64,000 nucleotides of DNA from Vibrio sp. STUT-A11 (GTDB taxonomy: Bacteria > Pseudomonadota > Gammaproteobacteria > Enterobacterales > Vibrionaceae). Positions 18,342 to 27,186 of the stretch are shown in pieces (position 1 is the first letter of the stretch; every line of letters starts with the position of its first letter). The translations under genes and the position numbers were made by a program. The stretch is from NCBI RefSeq assembly GCF_026000435.1, contig NZ_AP026763.1:1674001-1738000 (forward strand), written 5' to 3'. The notes under the pieces are model-generated. The model was not told where the DNA came from and did not search any database. It saw nothing but the letters and a program-made list of their open reading frames with translations.

Positions 18342-19111
18342 CAGAGCCATGTTATTCAAAAACTTATTCCGCGGCTACGGTATCAAAATCGTAGCTGTGT
18401 GAATTCAGCTCACTTACAAATAGAAAATCGGCTCTATAGCTAACTCTATAATTTCTATATTGGAAATATGTCGTACTATTCCTACGATAAAACGTAGTGA
18501 ATGAAGAGCCTAGAGAAAATCGGCGATTATCACTTTCTGCCATGACAAAGTTTTGCTGCTCAGCTCTTTTGTAAAAAGGACTCTGCATCGTTTATGGTCT
18601 GCAACGGACATATTTTTCTATTATTGAACAACTTATCATTCTCTTTAATTATAACTTAATTAATTTCATGAAATAACTACTAATGTTTCTAAAGCAACTG
18701 AGTATCAAAGATTAATCAACAGCGTAGATGCTCTTGTTTTGCGTTGTGCTAATTTAGAAATAACTTATTTATTTTTTGGAAATAATATGTTTGGGTTTTT
18801 TCATTAGTTGCAACTTGTTCGCTGGAGTAAACTCCTCGTGTAGATTCACACGAGAATTCGTTAACCTCGGTGTATGAAGTTCGAAAAAACAACAACGTTG
18901 TTTGGCTTAAAAAGGAGTGAACCCACTGCGTTCACTGTAACAGAGATAGATCAGCGTAATCTAATTTAATAATGACTGGCTACTCTGTAAAACAGTGTGC
19001 GATTTGATGATGTCAAGACGTTTTACCACGTAGTGACGGCATCCGGTGGGGAATCTACCTCAACTCTCAAGACTACATCGTCATATTTATGCCTTTCACT
19101 TGCTTATCATG
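18342..19111. other. Long AT-rich spacer with unexplained content
   Basis: About 770 bp between the response regulator and the LysR gene. No ORF has a convincing ribosome site. Visible items: a 7-bp hairpin AGTGAAC-N7-GTTCACT near 18925–18945, a 12-bp palindrome AACAACGTTGTT near 18891–18902, and AAAAAGGAGTGA, a ribosome-site-like stretch with no start codon at useful distance. It could contain an unannotated small RNA or the decayed remains of a gene. Confidence 0.3.
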
Positions 19112-20047
19112 TTACTCAAAAGCGCTGAGCACTTTACATGCATCAAGTAATTGCTGTTGTAACCAGCTTAAAGCAGGATCATTCAAGCTCGCTTTATTCC
19201 AGACCAAGCTGTAAGACACTTGCCCAAAATCGAATGGAAGAGGTTGCTCGACCAAATCTTTCGTTTGCAGCGCGATTCTCGCCCAACGCTTGGAGCAGGT
19301 AAACAAATAGTCTGTATGGTGGCACATGACCGCCGCGGAGCCAAAATCCGCGACGCGTATAGCAACGTTTCGTTTTTGGTGCCTTTGTCGCAAATTTTGC
19401 TCAAAATACGGTCGAGAAAGATCTTTGTCATGAATACCGATATGCCGAGCTGACAGGTAACCTTCAATCGTCAGCGATTGTTTTGCCAGTGGGTTAGATT
19501 TATTCATCAGACAGATCAGTTCGTCTTTCAAAATGGTTTGCCAAACAAGATCTTTGTTATGAGTAGGTGGCTGACTGAGATCGTGAGGCAACAACAAGAA
19601 ATCAATTTGCCCTCTGACTAATGCATCAAAACTCATCTCGTCTTTAGAGTGTACGTTCAAATAGGCATGGTTGCCTAGCTGTTGTGACAGGTGAACCAAC
19701 ATCGGTGCAAACAATTCAAATGAGCTTTCACGCATTGCAATGGAAAAATCGCCTTGATAGCAAGCCGGACTGAATGACCCTTGGTGCAACAAGCCGTTCA
19801 TACTCGACAAAATACCGTGTATAGACGGGCCTATATTGATTGCAAATGGCGTTGGAACTAAATGGGTACCGTCACGGTAAAAAAGCTCGTCTTTTAGAGT
19901 TTCACGAAGTTGACTAAGTGTTTTGCTCACACTCGAAGGCGTGACACAAAGTCGCTCAGCAGTTTGAGTGACACTATGTGTTGTCAGCAACATGTGCAAT
20001 ACAGTTAAGTGTTTCAAACTGATTCTAGATAGAGTGATATAGTCCAT
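19112..20047 (-). CDS. LysR family transcriptional regulator
   Basis: DNA-binding regulator, 311 residues. The winged helix-turn-helix is at about residues 8–66 (HMLLTTHSVTQTAERLCVTPSSVSKTL region), followed by a substrate-binding fold with QIDFLLLP and LVWNKA. Target and ligand are unknown. It diverges from the oxygenase gene at 20411 across a 363-bp gap, so that gene is a candidate target, as LysR regulators often control a divergent neighbour. Confidence 0.9.
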   Translation of the reverse strand: MDYITLSRISLKHLTVLHMLLTTHSVTQTAERLCVTPSSVSKTLSQLRETLKDELFYRDGTHLVPTPFAINIGPSIHGILSSMNGLLHQGSFSPACYQGDFSIAMRESSFELFAPMLVHLSQQLGNHAYLNVHSKDEMSFDALVRGQIDFLLLPHDLSQPPTHNKDLVWQTILKDELICLMNKSNPLAKQSLTIEGYLSARHIGIHDKDLSRPYFEQNLRQRHQKRNVAIRVADFGSAAVMCHHTDYLFTCSKRWARIALQTKDLVEQPLPFDFGQVSYSLVWNKASLNDPALSWLQQQLLDACKVLSAFE

Positions 20048-20410
20048 TAGTCAGATTCGTACTTTGTTTTATTCGAAAGTAACAGTAATTTTGTGTTTTA
20101 TCATGTTGTGAATATAAACTTTTTTAGTATTTATAACTACCCTTACTTGATTTTAAAGAAGGTCGTTCGTCCCATTTCGTCCAGTTTGAGTGTTGCGAAA
20201 GAGGAAATATTGATAGGCGGTTTGCGCTCAATGTTATTAGTAAAGCAGAGGACTTCTGTTTTCGTAAGGCGTAATGAGTAACACAAAGCGAAAATGAAAA
20301 AGGATGAGTTATAAAAACTAAATAGTTGTCGTCTCGACAAAATATCACATTTGTCGTTGTTGGTTTAATTACATATAAGACGCTCTCAACCACACGATTG
20401 AATAGAGTAA
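20048..20410. promoter_or_regulatory. Divergent spacer between the LysR gene and the oxygenase gene
   Basis: 363 bp, AT-rich, with no supported ORF. It should hold promoters for both flanking genes and any LysR binding site, but I could not pick one out with confidence. The oxygenase start at 20411 has only a weak AGAG ribosome site. Confidence 0.35.
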
Positions 20411-21013
20411 ATGAACGAACTGATCGATGCTATAGCGACTCATGGATACTATATTTGGGATGATTTCCTTTCAGAACAAGAGGTTGTTGAGCTAAGGGCT
20501 TGCGTTCCCGACAATTGGAAAAAAGCGCGCATTGGTCGTAATGAAGACGTGACACGCATAGAGTCGATTCGCAGCGACAAAATTCAATGGCTAAAATCTG
20601 ACATGGGGAGCCCGATAGCCGCTTACCTTAATAAGATGGAAAACATTCGCGAAGCGATGAACCGTCATCTATATCTCGGTCTGTTTGAATATGAATCTCA
20701 CTTTGCGAAATATGAGAAAGGCGATTTTTATAAAAAACATCTCGATAGTTTCAAAGGCAATGAAAATCGTCGTTTGACCACCGTGTTTTACATGAATGAA
20801 GCCTGGAGTGAAGAAGACGCTGGCGAACTGGTCGTTTATGATCTCAATGATGCTCTAATTGCCACAATACCACCTCGAGGAGGGCGTCTTCTTGTTTTCT
20901 TGTCTGAACAATTTCCACATGAAGTACTCCCAACAAACGCGGAGCGATTCAGTATTGCGGGTTGGTTCCGTATCAATGGCGTCAGAGACAATTTGTTAGA
21001 TATCGCAAGCTAA
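20411..21013 (+). CDS. 2-oxoglutarate/Fe(II)-dependent oxygenase (prolyl 4-hydroxylase-like)
   Basis: Small oxygenase, 200 residues, with the double-stranded beta-helix iron site: His110 and Asp112 in KKHLDSF, His170 in QFPHEVLPT, and Arg179 in AERFSIAGWF for 2-oxoglutarate. The segment RRLTTVFYMNEAW and the GELVVYD strand are typical of the SM-20/P4H-like group. The substrate, protein or small molecule, cannot be inferred. No partner gene follows on the same strand. Confidence 0.88.
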   Translation: MNELIDAIATHGYYIWDDFLSEQEVVELRACVPDNWKKARIGRNEDVTRIESIRSDKIQWLKSDMGSPIAAYLNKMENIREAMNRHLYLGLFEYESHFAKYEKGDFYKKHLDSFKGNENRRLTTVFYMNEAWSEEDAGELVVYDLNDALIATIPPRGGRLLVFLSEQFPHEVLPTNAERFSIAGWFRINGVRDNLLDIAS

Positions 21014-21047
21014 CTGACTTAATGCCAATCGCTTAACGATTTTATCT

Positions 21048-21185
21048 GTGTCATTCCAGCGAGCTCTAGCGAGACTAGGAATCTAATAGCAGCGCGCTGA
21101 GCAGTTAATGAAATAATTTCGGCCATAAAGTGCTCGGAAATTAGATCCTGAATCACACTCCTCCGTCGTTGTTCAGGATGACTGG
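21048..21185. repeat. Palindromic dispersed-repeat element (MITE-like)
   Basis: The two ends are imperfect inverted copies. The left end reads GTCATTCCAGCGAG..ACTAGGAATCTAAT; the complement of the right end reads CCAGTCATCCTGAACAACG..GATTCAGGATCTAAT. The whole can fold into one long hairpin. It lies between convergently irrelevant genes and codes for nothing. Similar GTCATTCC...AGGATGAC palindromes are common in Vibrio intergenic regions, as I recall. A separate hairpin ATGCCGTT-N12-AACGGCAT follows at 21196–21223. Confidence 0.6.
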
Positions 21186-21451
21186 AGGCTTAAACATGCC
21201 GTTAGCTGCTAAACGAACGGCATTTAGCTAACTGACTCGATTTAATCCCTTTTATTAAAATCAGGTGAGGTGTAATCTTTACGTCTCACCATCTTGCTAT
21301 AACAGAACGTTTCCAACCATGTTCTGAATCCTTTGTAGTTACTCCCAAGTCTTCATCACAAACCTACCAGAAATCATATGATTAAGTTTGGCCCTGATAG
21401 TAGTGATGAGCCTCACCAGATCGGCATGAAATTATTTGGTCGATATTCCAG

Positions 21452-21469
21452 TGTAAATAAAATTATACA
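21452..21469 (+). promoter_or_regulatory. TyrR-box-like operator upstream of the tyrosine permease gene
   Basis: The 18-bp TGTAAA-N6-TATACA matches the TyrR consensus TGTAAA-N6-TTTACA with one mismatch. It lies just upstream of a candidate promoter (TTACAC at 21487–21492, 17 bp, TTAATA at 21510–21515). TyrR regulation is established for E. coli tyrP; that it acts here is inference. Confidence 0.5.
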
Positions 21470-21617
21470 ATAATGGATTTTTATTCTTACACTTTGCTTG
21501 ATCTTATCGTTAATATCCTACAGTATCGTGCTAATAACAAAATATGGTGTCATTTAGGGTCCTAGTTGCCCGATCTGGTGCTGCTAATATTCAATAAGAT
21601 GTAAAGAATAATATACA

Positions 21618-22823
21618 ATGAGTCGTTCTAAAGTATTTGGTAGTACCCTAATTATTGCAGGGACTACAATTGGTGCCGGAATGCTGGCGCTTCCTCTTGC
21701 TTCTGCTGGTATCGGTTTTTCCACTTCCCTCATCATTATGTTGGGGCTTTGGGCTCTAATGGCATTTACTGCCTTGCTGATGCTCGAGCTTCATCAGTAT
21801 GCTGAAAGCAGTGCAACACTTCATACCCTGGCGAAACAAATTCTCGGCCAGAAAGGCAAATGGGTTGCCAGTTTTGCAATGCTTTTTCTGTTCTACTCTT
21901 TGTGCGCAGCATACATTGCTGGTGGCGGTGCACAATTTGGTGATCGCTTAACGCAGTGGTTTGATCTCGATATTTCAGGATCGACTTCAACTGTTATCTT
22001 CACACTTATCGTGACTTTGGTTGTGACGATTGGCACGGGTACCGTAGATAAAGTTAACCGCGTATTATTTGCAATGAAGCTTGTTACCATGGTTGCGGTC
22101 TTATCATTCCTGGCACCCAACGTGACACAGTCTTACCTGTTGAGTATGCCAATTGAGCAGGGTCTTATTGTCGCGGCGATTCCTGTGATTTTTACTTCAT
22201 TTGGTTTTCACGGCAGTATTCCGGCTATTGTGAACTACCTTGACGGAGATACTGCTTCATTGCGTAAAGCGGTGATCATTGGATCAACCATTCCATTGGT
22301 CATTTACATCTTTTGGCAAATCGTAACGTTGGGTGTGGTCAGTCAAGATACCCTTATCGAAAATGGCGGGTTGAGTTTACTTATTGGCCAGTTGTCACTG
22401 ACGGTTCATCAATCAAACTTGGGTAATATTGTTGGCGTGTTTGCAGATTTAGCGCTTTTGACGTCTTTCCTGGGCGTGAGCCTTGGGTTGTTTGAGTTCT
22501 TGGGTGATACGATCAAAAGAAGCAGTGATAAGCCGAACCGCTTAGTTGCTGCGTTAATCACTTTCATTCCACCGTTAGGTTTTGCTCTGTTCTACCCTCA
22601 AGGCTTTATCATGGCGTTAGGATATGCGGCTATCGCACTGGCTATTCTGGCTATATTTTTACCGCTAGTTATGGTGATTAAAGTGCGTCGCTCTAACGAT
22701 TTTACCGGAGAATATCGCGTAGCTGGCGGGCAGGGCGCGTTAGTGATCACGGGTATTGCGGGTACGGGGATAGTCGGCGCACAGGTATTAATTACTCTTG
22801 GAGTTTTACCTGCCTTAGGTTGA
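21618..22823 (+). CDS. tyrP: Aromatic amino acid permease, TyrP-like (HAAAP family)
   Basis: Proton-coupled importer of tyrosine or another aromatic amino acid in the inner membrane. The 401 residues form about 11 membrane segments. The N-terminal signature GTTIGAGMLALPLASAG and the segment AIPVIFTSFGFHGSIPAIV are near-identical to E. coli TyrP as remembered, as is the C-terminal FALFYPQGFIMALGYA. Distinguishing TyrP from Mtr or TnaB by eye is not secure, but the TyrR-box-like site upstream favours TyrP. Confidence 0.85.
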   Translation: MSRSKVFGSTLIIAGTTIGAGMLALPLASAGIGFSTSLIIMLGLWALMAFTALLMLELHQYAESSATLHTLAKQILGQKGKWVASFAMLFLFYSLCAAYIAGGGAQFGDRLTQWFDLDISGSTSTVIFTLIVTLVVTIGTGTVDKVNRVLFAMKLVTMVAVLSFLAPNVTQSYLLSMPIEQGLIVAAIPVIFTSFGFHGSIPAIVNYLDGDTASLRKAVIIGSTIPLVIYIFWQIVTLGVVSQDTLIENGGLSLLIGQLSLTVHQSNLGNIVGVFADLALLTSFLGVSLGLFEFLGDTIKRSSDKPNRLVAALITFIPPLGFALFYPQGFIMALGYAAIALAILAIFLPLVMVIKVRRSNDFTGEYRVAGGQGALVITGIAGTGIVGAQVLITLGVLPALG

Positions 22824-22849
22824 TCACTGACTCTAAAATTTATCTCTTT

Positions 22850-22884
22850 AAAAGCCAATGGGTACTGCTCATTGGCTTTTTTAA
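22850..22884 (+). terminator. Rho-independent terminator after tyrP
   Basis: An 11-bp stem, AAAAGCCAATG and CATTGGCTTTT, with a 9-nt loop runs into a T-rich tail. Confidence 0.9.
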
Positions 22885-23068
22885 TCTGGATCAGGTGACT
22901 TGAATATTTCCGCGAAAAAAGTTGGCGGATGTCTGGTTTTGTTTCGTACACTTATATAGAGGTATATCAAAATTTTGAGTGGAGAAAAGTTGCTCTAATA
23001 ACTAACGTAAACACTGAGAATAATGAGCTTTTTCGCCTAGTACCTAGCTTGGCTGGGGGAGTGGAAGT

Positions 23069-24184
23069 ATGACACACCGTAGTTTTTACCCGTTTGCAAA
23101 ACCGCTTAATGAGCAATTGCAAGCGTTGAAAAATAGGATGCAGGCACACCTGCCATGCATTGACAGGGTGTCGTTCGCAAAATATCACCCCAGACAAGAT
23201 ATGCTTAAATCTTTCGCAGATACTGAGTTCGATAACTGGGATTTAGCGCATTATGAAGCCCCATTTCGTAAACTACCCAATCTTTGTATTGCTGCTCAGA
23301 ATGGAACCCCGCGTGTGATTGATGATCTCAACGAGCTTAGCCATAGTGCTCGCGTTAGAGTTTTGCTGGATCACGGCTATCGATCATCTGCCGCCATTCC
23401 TTGTTACGAAAACAAAGCGTTTACTGGCTTTGTCTTTCTAAACTCCACAAAGCCCAGTTCATTTAAGGTAGAAACGCTCAATAACTTAAAGCCATATTTT
23501 GATATGGTTGAGTTTGCTGTTGAGTCGGAAGATCACGTCGTGCATGAGATAGAAAGGCTTTCAGAGCGCAAGCAATGCGCGATGCCAAGCTATTGCCCTG
23601 AGTGTTACGCACATACCAAGCGTATGCGCCTTTATGCCCACTTACTTGGCGTTCATCTTGCAGAACGTCATAAGTTGACGGATGAAATGGTTGAACAAAT
23701 TGGTATTTTCGCGCAGTTTCATGCTGTGAGTGAAATTCAGTTACCCATAGATATTGCTTGTCGTCGCAGTCACTTCAACAAAGAACAAGAGGCGATAATC
23801 ATTCAGCATATTGAGCAATGTATAGAATCAGCGGATGACATTGTTGCCCGTATCGGTAACCCCGTTCATCCAAGTGTCGTACTCTTCATGCAGATAGTGA
23901 CTTATCAATATGAAAATCTAAATGGATCAGGATACCCTTATGGACTGGAAGAAAAGGATATTCCAGTCGCCGCTCAGATTGTTGCGGTTGCGAATTCGTT
24001 TGATGTATTAACCACGCACCACCCAAACCGTCAGGCTTGGTCTATCCCGTATGCGCTTATCGAATTAGAGAAATGGGTACATGACGGTTTATTGTCTGGT
24101 GAATGTGTCAATGTCTTGCGCGATAACCAAGTTTATCTAAAACAAATAATCCATAAATACCCAGAACACTGCTCTGTCGAATAG
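23069..24184 (+). CDS. GAF-like/degenerate HD-GYP domain protein
   Basis: Probable cyclic-di-GMP-related signalling protein, 371 residues. The N-terminal ~150 residues look GAF-like (PRVIDDL, SSAAIPCYENKAFTGFVFLNS). The C-terminal half aligns with HD-GYP phosphodiesterases but the metal site is broken: the expected HD..GK is FHAVSEI (His218, Ala219), and the expected HHE before the GYP motif is YQYE at 279–282. The GSGYP..GL..KDIP..AQIV segment (about 286–304) is kept. Cysteines CPECYAH at 176–182 sit between the domains. Catalysis is unlikely; a binding or protein-contact role is inferred. It stands alone, upstream of a tiny gene. Confidence 0.8.
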   Translation: MTHRSFYPFAKPLNEQLQALKNRMQAHLPCIDRVSFAKYHPRQDMLKSFADTEFDNWDLAHYEAPFRKLPNLCIAAQNGTPRVIDDLNELSHSARVRVLLDHGYRSSAAIPCYENKAFTGFVFLNSTKPSSFKVETLNNLKPYFDMVEFAVESEDHVVHEIERLSERKQCAMPSYCPECYAHTKRMRLYAHLLGVHLAERHKLTDEMVEQIGIFAQFHAVSEIQLPIDIACRRSHFNKEQEAIIIQHIEQCIESADDIVARIGNPVHPSVVLFMQIVTYQYENLNGSGYPYGLEEKDIPVAAQIVAVANSFDVLTTHHPNRQAWSIPYALIELEKWVHDGLLSGECVNVLRDNQVYLKQIIHKYPEHCSVE

Positions 24185-24231
24185 TGGTAAACAATGAAGG
24201 AGATGAAAATTTGACTAGGAGGATTTTATAA

Positions 24232-24259
24232 ACAATACTGTATTTATGTACAGTATTGT
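24232..24259. promoter_or_regulatory. Perfect 11-bp inverted repeat before a small gene
   Basis: ACAATACTGTA and TACAGTATTGT flank a 6-nt spacer. With no T tract it is either an operator-like dyad or an RNA hairpin in the leader of the 40-codon gene at 24287. Confidence 0.5.
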
Positions 24260-24286
24260 GGCTTCGATTAAGTTTGGAGGTGAAGT

Positions 24287-24409
24287 ATGTTGTGGGAAAC
24301 CCTAGAAAGAGTAAACCGCTTACGCCAACAAGCCCTTGCGAACGCTGAGTTTGTTCAGTCAGCAAAAGAGCATGAACAGGCTTTGCAGGAGCAAGAATAT
24401 CATTATTAA
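24287..24409 (+). CDS. Small uncharacterised protein, 40 residues
   Basis: A 41-codon ORF beginning MLWETLERVNRLRQQ and ending EQEYHY. An excellent ribosome site, GGAGGTGA, lies six bases before the ATG. The peptide is rich in Glu, Gln, Arg and Ala and should form one amphipathic helix; it has no signal or membrane segment. It follows the degenerate HD-GYP gene by about 100 bp and a perfect inverted repeat. Function unknown; too short for ordinary gene calling but supported by its ribosome site and composition. Confidence 0.55.
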   Translation: MLWETLERVNRLRQQALANAEFVQSAKEHEQALQEQEYHY

Positions 24410-24518
24410 CCAAAGAGTGCGCGTTCAGCCAAAGACAGACAAGGTAAAAAATCGCTGGCTGATATCTACAAAGAAGTTGAGTTTAGCACGGATTCTCGTC
24501 ATTAATTCTTTTCATTGC

Positions 24519-24551
24519 TGCTGCGGCTTACACCTTATAAACGCCGCAGCA
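24519..24551. terminator. GC-rich hairpin, possible terminator
   Basis: A 9-bp stem TGCTGCGGC/GCCGCAGCA with a 15-nt loop lies between the 40-codon gene and the convergent gene at 24586. Neither strand has a T tract, so termination is uncertain. Confidence 0.4.
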
Positions 24552-24585
24552 CAACGACTAATACTAGATTATTGACGGAGTGGAA

Positions 24586-25134
24586 TTAAAAATCCGCTTT
24601 ACGAACGTAGTGGGGGTTTTTATATTTCTTGGCTGGGCCAAACGAAGAAACAACCAGTTTGTTCCAAAGTGTCTTATCAAACTCACCTTTCGGAATCGAA
24701 GGGTAGAGAGTCTCTTCTTCTTCTCTGGAAAAGGTCATGTACTGCTTTTTTTTAATCTGATTGTACTTTTTCGCTATTTGATTGTGCTTTCTTACCCACT
24801 CTAATTTGTAGTCACGAAGCACTTGTTCACCTTTGTCTTCGCTCATACGAGAAAGGAAAAGCCTTTTATAAGAAACTTTCCTGTCCAGCATGGTTCTCAT
24901 GACAGTCTGAATATATTTGCCATGATGCGTTACCGTGATGTCTTTTTCATCAATAGGCGTAATACACCAGCCTTTGGGTAGAAAGTCTGGTTTCTTAAAT
25001 TGTTTGTTACGTTCTATTAGAGCTTGATGCAAAACCAAATCTGAGGTTCCGCGGAACGTTTTTTGCCATTTACCAATGCGAATTTGAATCGAGCCTGGTA
25101 AACGATAGATATTAGTAAACTTATCTTTATCCAT
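24586..25134 (-). CDS. Uncharacterised basic protein, 182 residues
   Basis: I do not recognise the family. It is soluble and strongly basic in its second half (long runs of Lys, Arg and Gln with SREEEETLYPSIP). The first part reads YRLPGSIQIRIGKWQKTF and GWCITPIDEKDITVTHHG, suggesting beta strands. The ribosome site is weak. Its length and steady amino-acid use support a real gene, and it stands alone in its orientation. DNA- or RNA-binding is possible from charge only. Confidence 0.7.
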   Translation of the reverse strand: MDKDKFTNIYRLPGSIQIRIGKWQKTFRGTSDLVLHQALIERNKQFKKPDFLPKGWCITPIDEKDITVTHHGKYIQTVMRTMLDRKVSYKRLFLSRMSEDKGEQVLRDYKLEWVRKHNQIAKKYNQIKKKQYMTFSREEEETLYPSIPKGEFDKTLWNKLVVSSFGPAKKYKNPHYVRKADF

Positions 25135-25378
25135 GGACTTCAGTCATGAGATTAATATGCAATATGAGTATGTGATAACCAGCCTATCGCGCTGTAGAGA
25201 ATAAATAGGCTGAATTTAATGGTGATTTTACAACGACATCGCGTTACTTAGCGAGGGATTATGTCAATAATTGGTGAGGAAATAGAAAATTATTATAATT
25301 TGCGACTGTTTGTAACGCTAAATAGCATCGAAATGGAGAGTTTGTCTCTAAAGATACGATTACTGCACCAAAATAGTA

Positions 25379-25401
25379 CGCCCGTAAACTGGCTACGGGC
25401 G
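25379..25401 (-). terminator. Rho-independent terminator after mdlB
   Basis: On the minus strand an 8-bp stem CGCCCGTA/TACGGGCG with a 7-nt loop is followed by GTACTATTTT, just after the mdlB stop. Confidence 0.75.
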
Positions 25402-25407
25402 CATACT

Positions 25408-27186
25408 CTAAACCGCTTCTTCTAATTGATTCGCTTCCTCTTCCTCAATTTCTTGTAAATGTCTGCTAGCCTGTTGCAATTGATACATTTGCGCATAGCG
25501 GCCATCTTGTGCAAGAAGTGATTTGTGCGTACCTTTTTCAACTAAATCACCATGATGAAGAACCACAATCTGATCGGCATCCAAGATCGTAGACAATCGG
25601 TGAGCGATTACAATCAAAGTCATATTCTGACGTAATACCGCTAAACTCTTTTGAATCAAAGCTTCAGTCCCGGAGTCAATGTTTGCCGTTGCTTCATCCA
25701 GAATGAGAATTTTTGGTTTCGCCACTAATACCCTTGCCAAAGCAAGCAGTTGCTTCTGACCTGCGGAAAGGTTAGTTTCCCCCTGACCTAACTGAGTATC
25801 CAGCCCGTTAGGATAACGACGGATCTGCTCCGATAAACCTACCTTATCTAATGCATCCCATATTTCAGTGTCTTCAACGGGGCGACCCAAAGAAACGTTC
25901 TCCCTAACTGAGTCGGGAAGTATATGAGGGTCTTGTTGAACCATTGCCACGTCTTTACGCAGCACATGCTTGGCTAGCGTATTGAGCGGACGGCCATCAA
26001 TTAGCAATTCGCCAACTTCTGTTGGGTAAAATCCCATTAGCAGCGAGGCTAGGGTACTTTTTCCGCTTCCTGTATGACCAACTAAGGCAATAAAGTCTTG
26101 ATGATCGGCTTTAATAGAGATGTCTTTTAATACGTCTTGCTTTCCATCGTAGCTAAACGTCAGGTTTTTAATCTCGATAGAGCCAGTTTTGATCGCTTTT
26201 TGATCATCGCCATACGTTTGCTCTTTTGCATCAATGAGTTCAAATACTCGCTCACTTGATACTAATGCCTGTTGCAACAAAGCAAGCTGTTGGGTCATTT
26301 CAATCAAGGGTTCAGTAACACGAGCCAAGTAACTGATGAACGCATAAAGTACACCGACACCAATCACCTCGACGCCATTGAAACCAAAGATAGCAACCAG
26401 ACTCATCAAAGCAAGACCGGCTAACAGATCCATTAATGGACGTAATAGATAGCCGTTTAAACGAATGACTCGCTTAGAAGCGACTAGGTGCTCTGCAGTA
26501 AGGTCATTAAACTGTTGGTTAAAACGTGCTTCTTGTTGCATTAACTGAACAACGCTCATCCCTTGGATTGACTCACTTAAGTTAGCGTTAATGTCAGTAA
26601 GCAAATCCCGCATTCTGCGATAACTTTCTGTGCTGAGCTGTTTAAACAGATACATAAAACCAATCACGATTGGAAGCAGTACCAAAACAACCAGTGTTAG
26701 CTGCCAGCTCATAAAGAACATGACGCCCAGCATCACGAGGATCATTACGGCATTTTTTACCACCGTCGCAATCAAGAGCTCATAGAACTGCTGGAGAGAC
26801 TCGGTATCGTTAGTAATTCGCGAGACCAACTTTCCCGCAGGTGTGTAATCAAAGGCAGAAAGTGGTTGCTTAATCACGCCAGCGAATACTTGCTTACGAA
26901 TCGTTTTAATGGTGTTGGTTGCGACCATACTGAACTGCAATGACTGAAAGTATTGGAAAGTCGCTGAAATCACCTGAAGTGCAATGTAGCCAGCAGCTAA
27001 CGTGATCAAGACACCTTGTGAGTAATCCCCTTTGGCAATGTGTTCATCGATAAAGTATTGAATCAACCAAGGCCCACCTGCGCTGGCTAATGCGGCGATA
27101 AACAGCAGACCTAGCCCCTTTAGCATCGGCTTTGGTTGTGACAATGGGTAAGACAACAACCGCCTAAATGTACTTGTCTGTTTCAT
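25408..27186 (-). CDS. mdlB: ABC exporter half-transporter MdlB-like
   Basis: Half of a heterodimeric multidrug-type ABC exporter in the inner membrane. The 592 residues hold an N-terminal six-helix domain and a C-terminal ATPase with Walker A GHTGSGKS, signature LSAGQKQLLALAR (Asn precedes it: NLSAGQ) and Walker B ILILDEATANID. Its ATG directly abuts the mdlA stop (TAGATG), so the two are translated together. The E. coli orthologues are MdlA/MdlB (SmdAB); substrate unknown here. Confidence 0.9.
   Translation of the reverse strand: MKQTSTFRRLLSYPLSQPKPMLKGLGLLFIAALASAGGPWLIQYFIDEHIAKGDYSQGVLITLAAGYIALQVISATFQYFQSLQFSMVATNTIKTIRKQVFAGVIKQPLSAFDYTPAGKLVSRITNDTESLQQFYELLIATVVKNAVMILVMLGVMFFMSWQLTLVVLVLLPIVIGFMYLFKQLSTESYRRMRDLLTDINANLSESIQGMSVVQLMQQEARFNQQFNDLTAEHLVASKRVIRLNGYLLRPLMDLLAGLALMSLVAIFGFNGVEVIGVGVLYAFISYLARVTEPLIEMTQQLALLQQALVSSERVFELIDAKEQTYGDDQKAIKTGSIEIKNLTFSYDGKQDVLKDISIKADHQDFIALVGHTGSGKSTLASLLMGFYPTEVGELLIDGRPLNTLAKHVLRKDVAMVQQDPHILPDSVRENVSLGRPVEDTEIWDALDKVGLSEQIRRYPNGLDTQLGQGETNLSAGQKQLLALARVLVAKPKILILDEATANIDSGTEALIQKSLAVLRQNMTLIVIAHRLSTILDADQIVVLHHGDLVEKGTHKSLLAQDGRYAQMYQLQQASRHLQEIEEEEANQLEEAV

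Noticed and set aside
18364..18588. Minus-strand ORF of 74 codons in the long spacer
   Set aside because: No ribosome site, no recognisable motif and an unusual run of Arg, Tyr and Ser; chance cannot be excluded, so it was not called.
24580..24804. Plus-strand ORF of 74 codons over the 3' end of the 182-residue gene
   Set aside because: Antisense shadow rich in Phe and Leu with no ribosome site; the minus-strand gene explains the region better.
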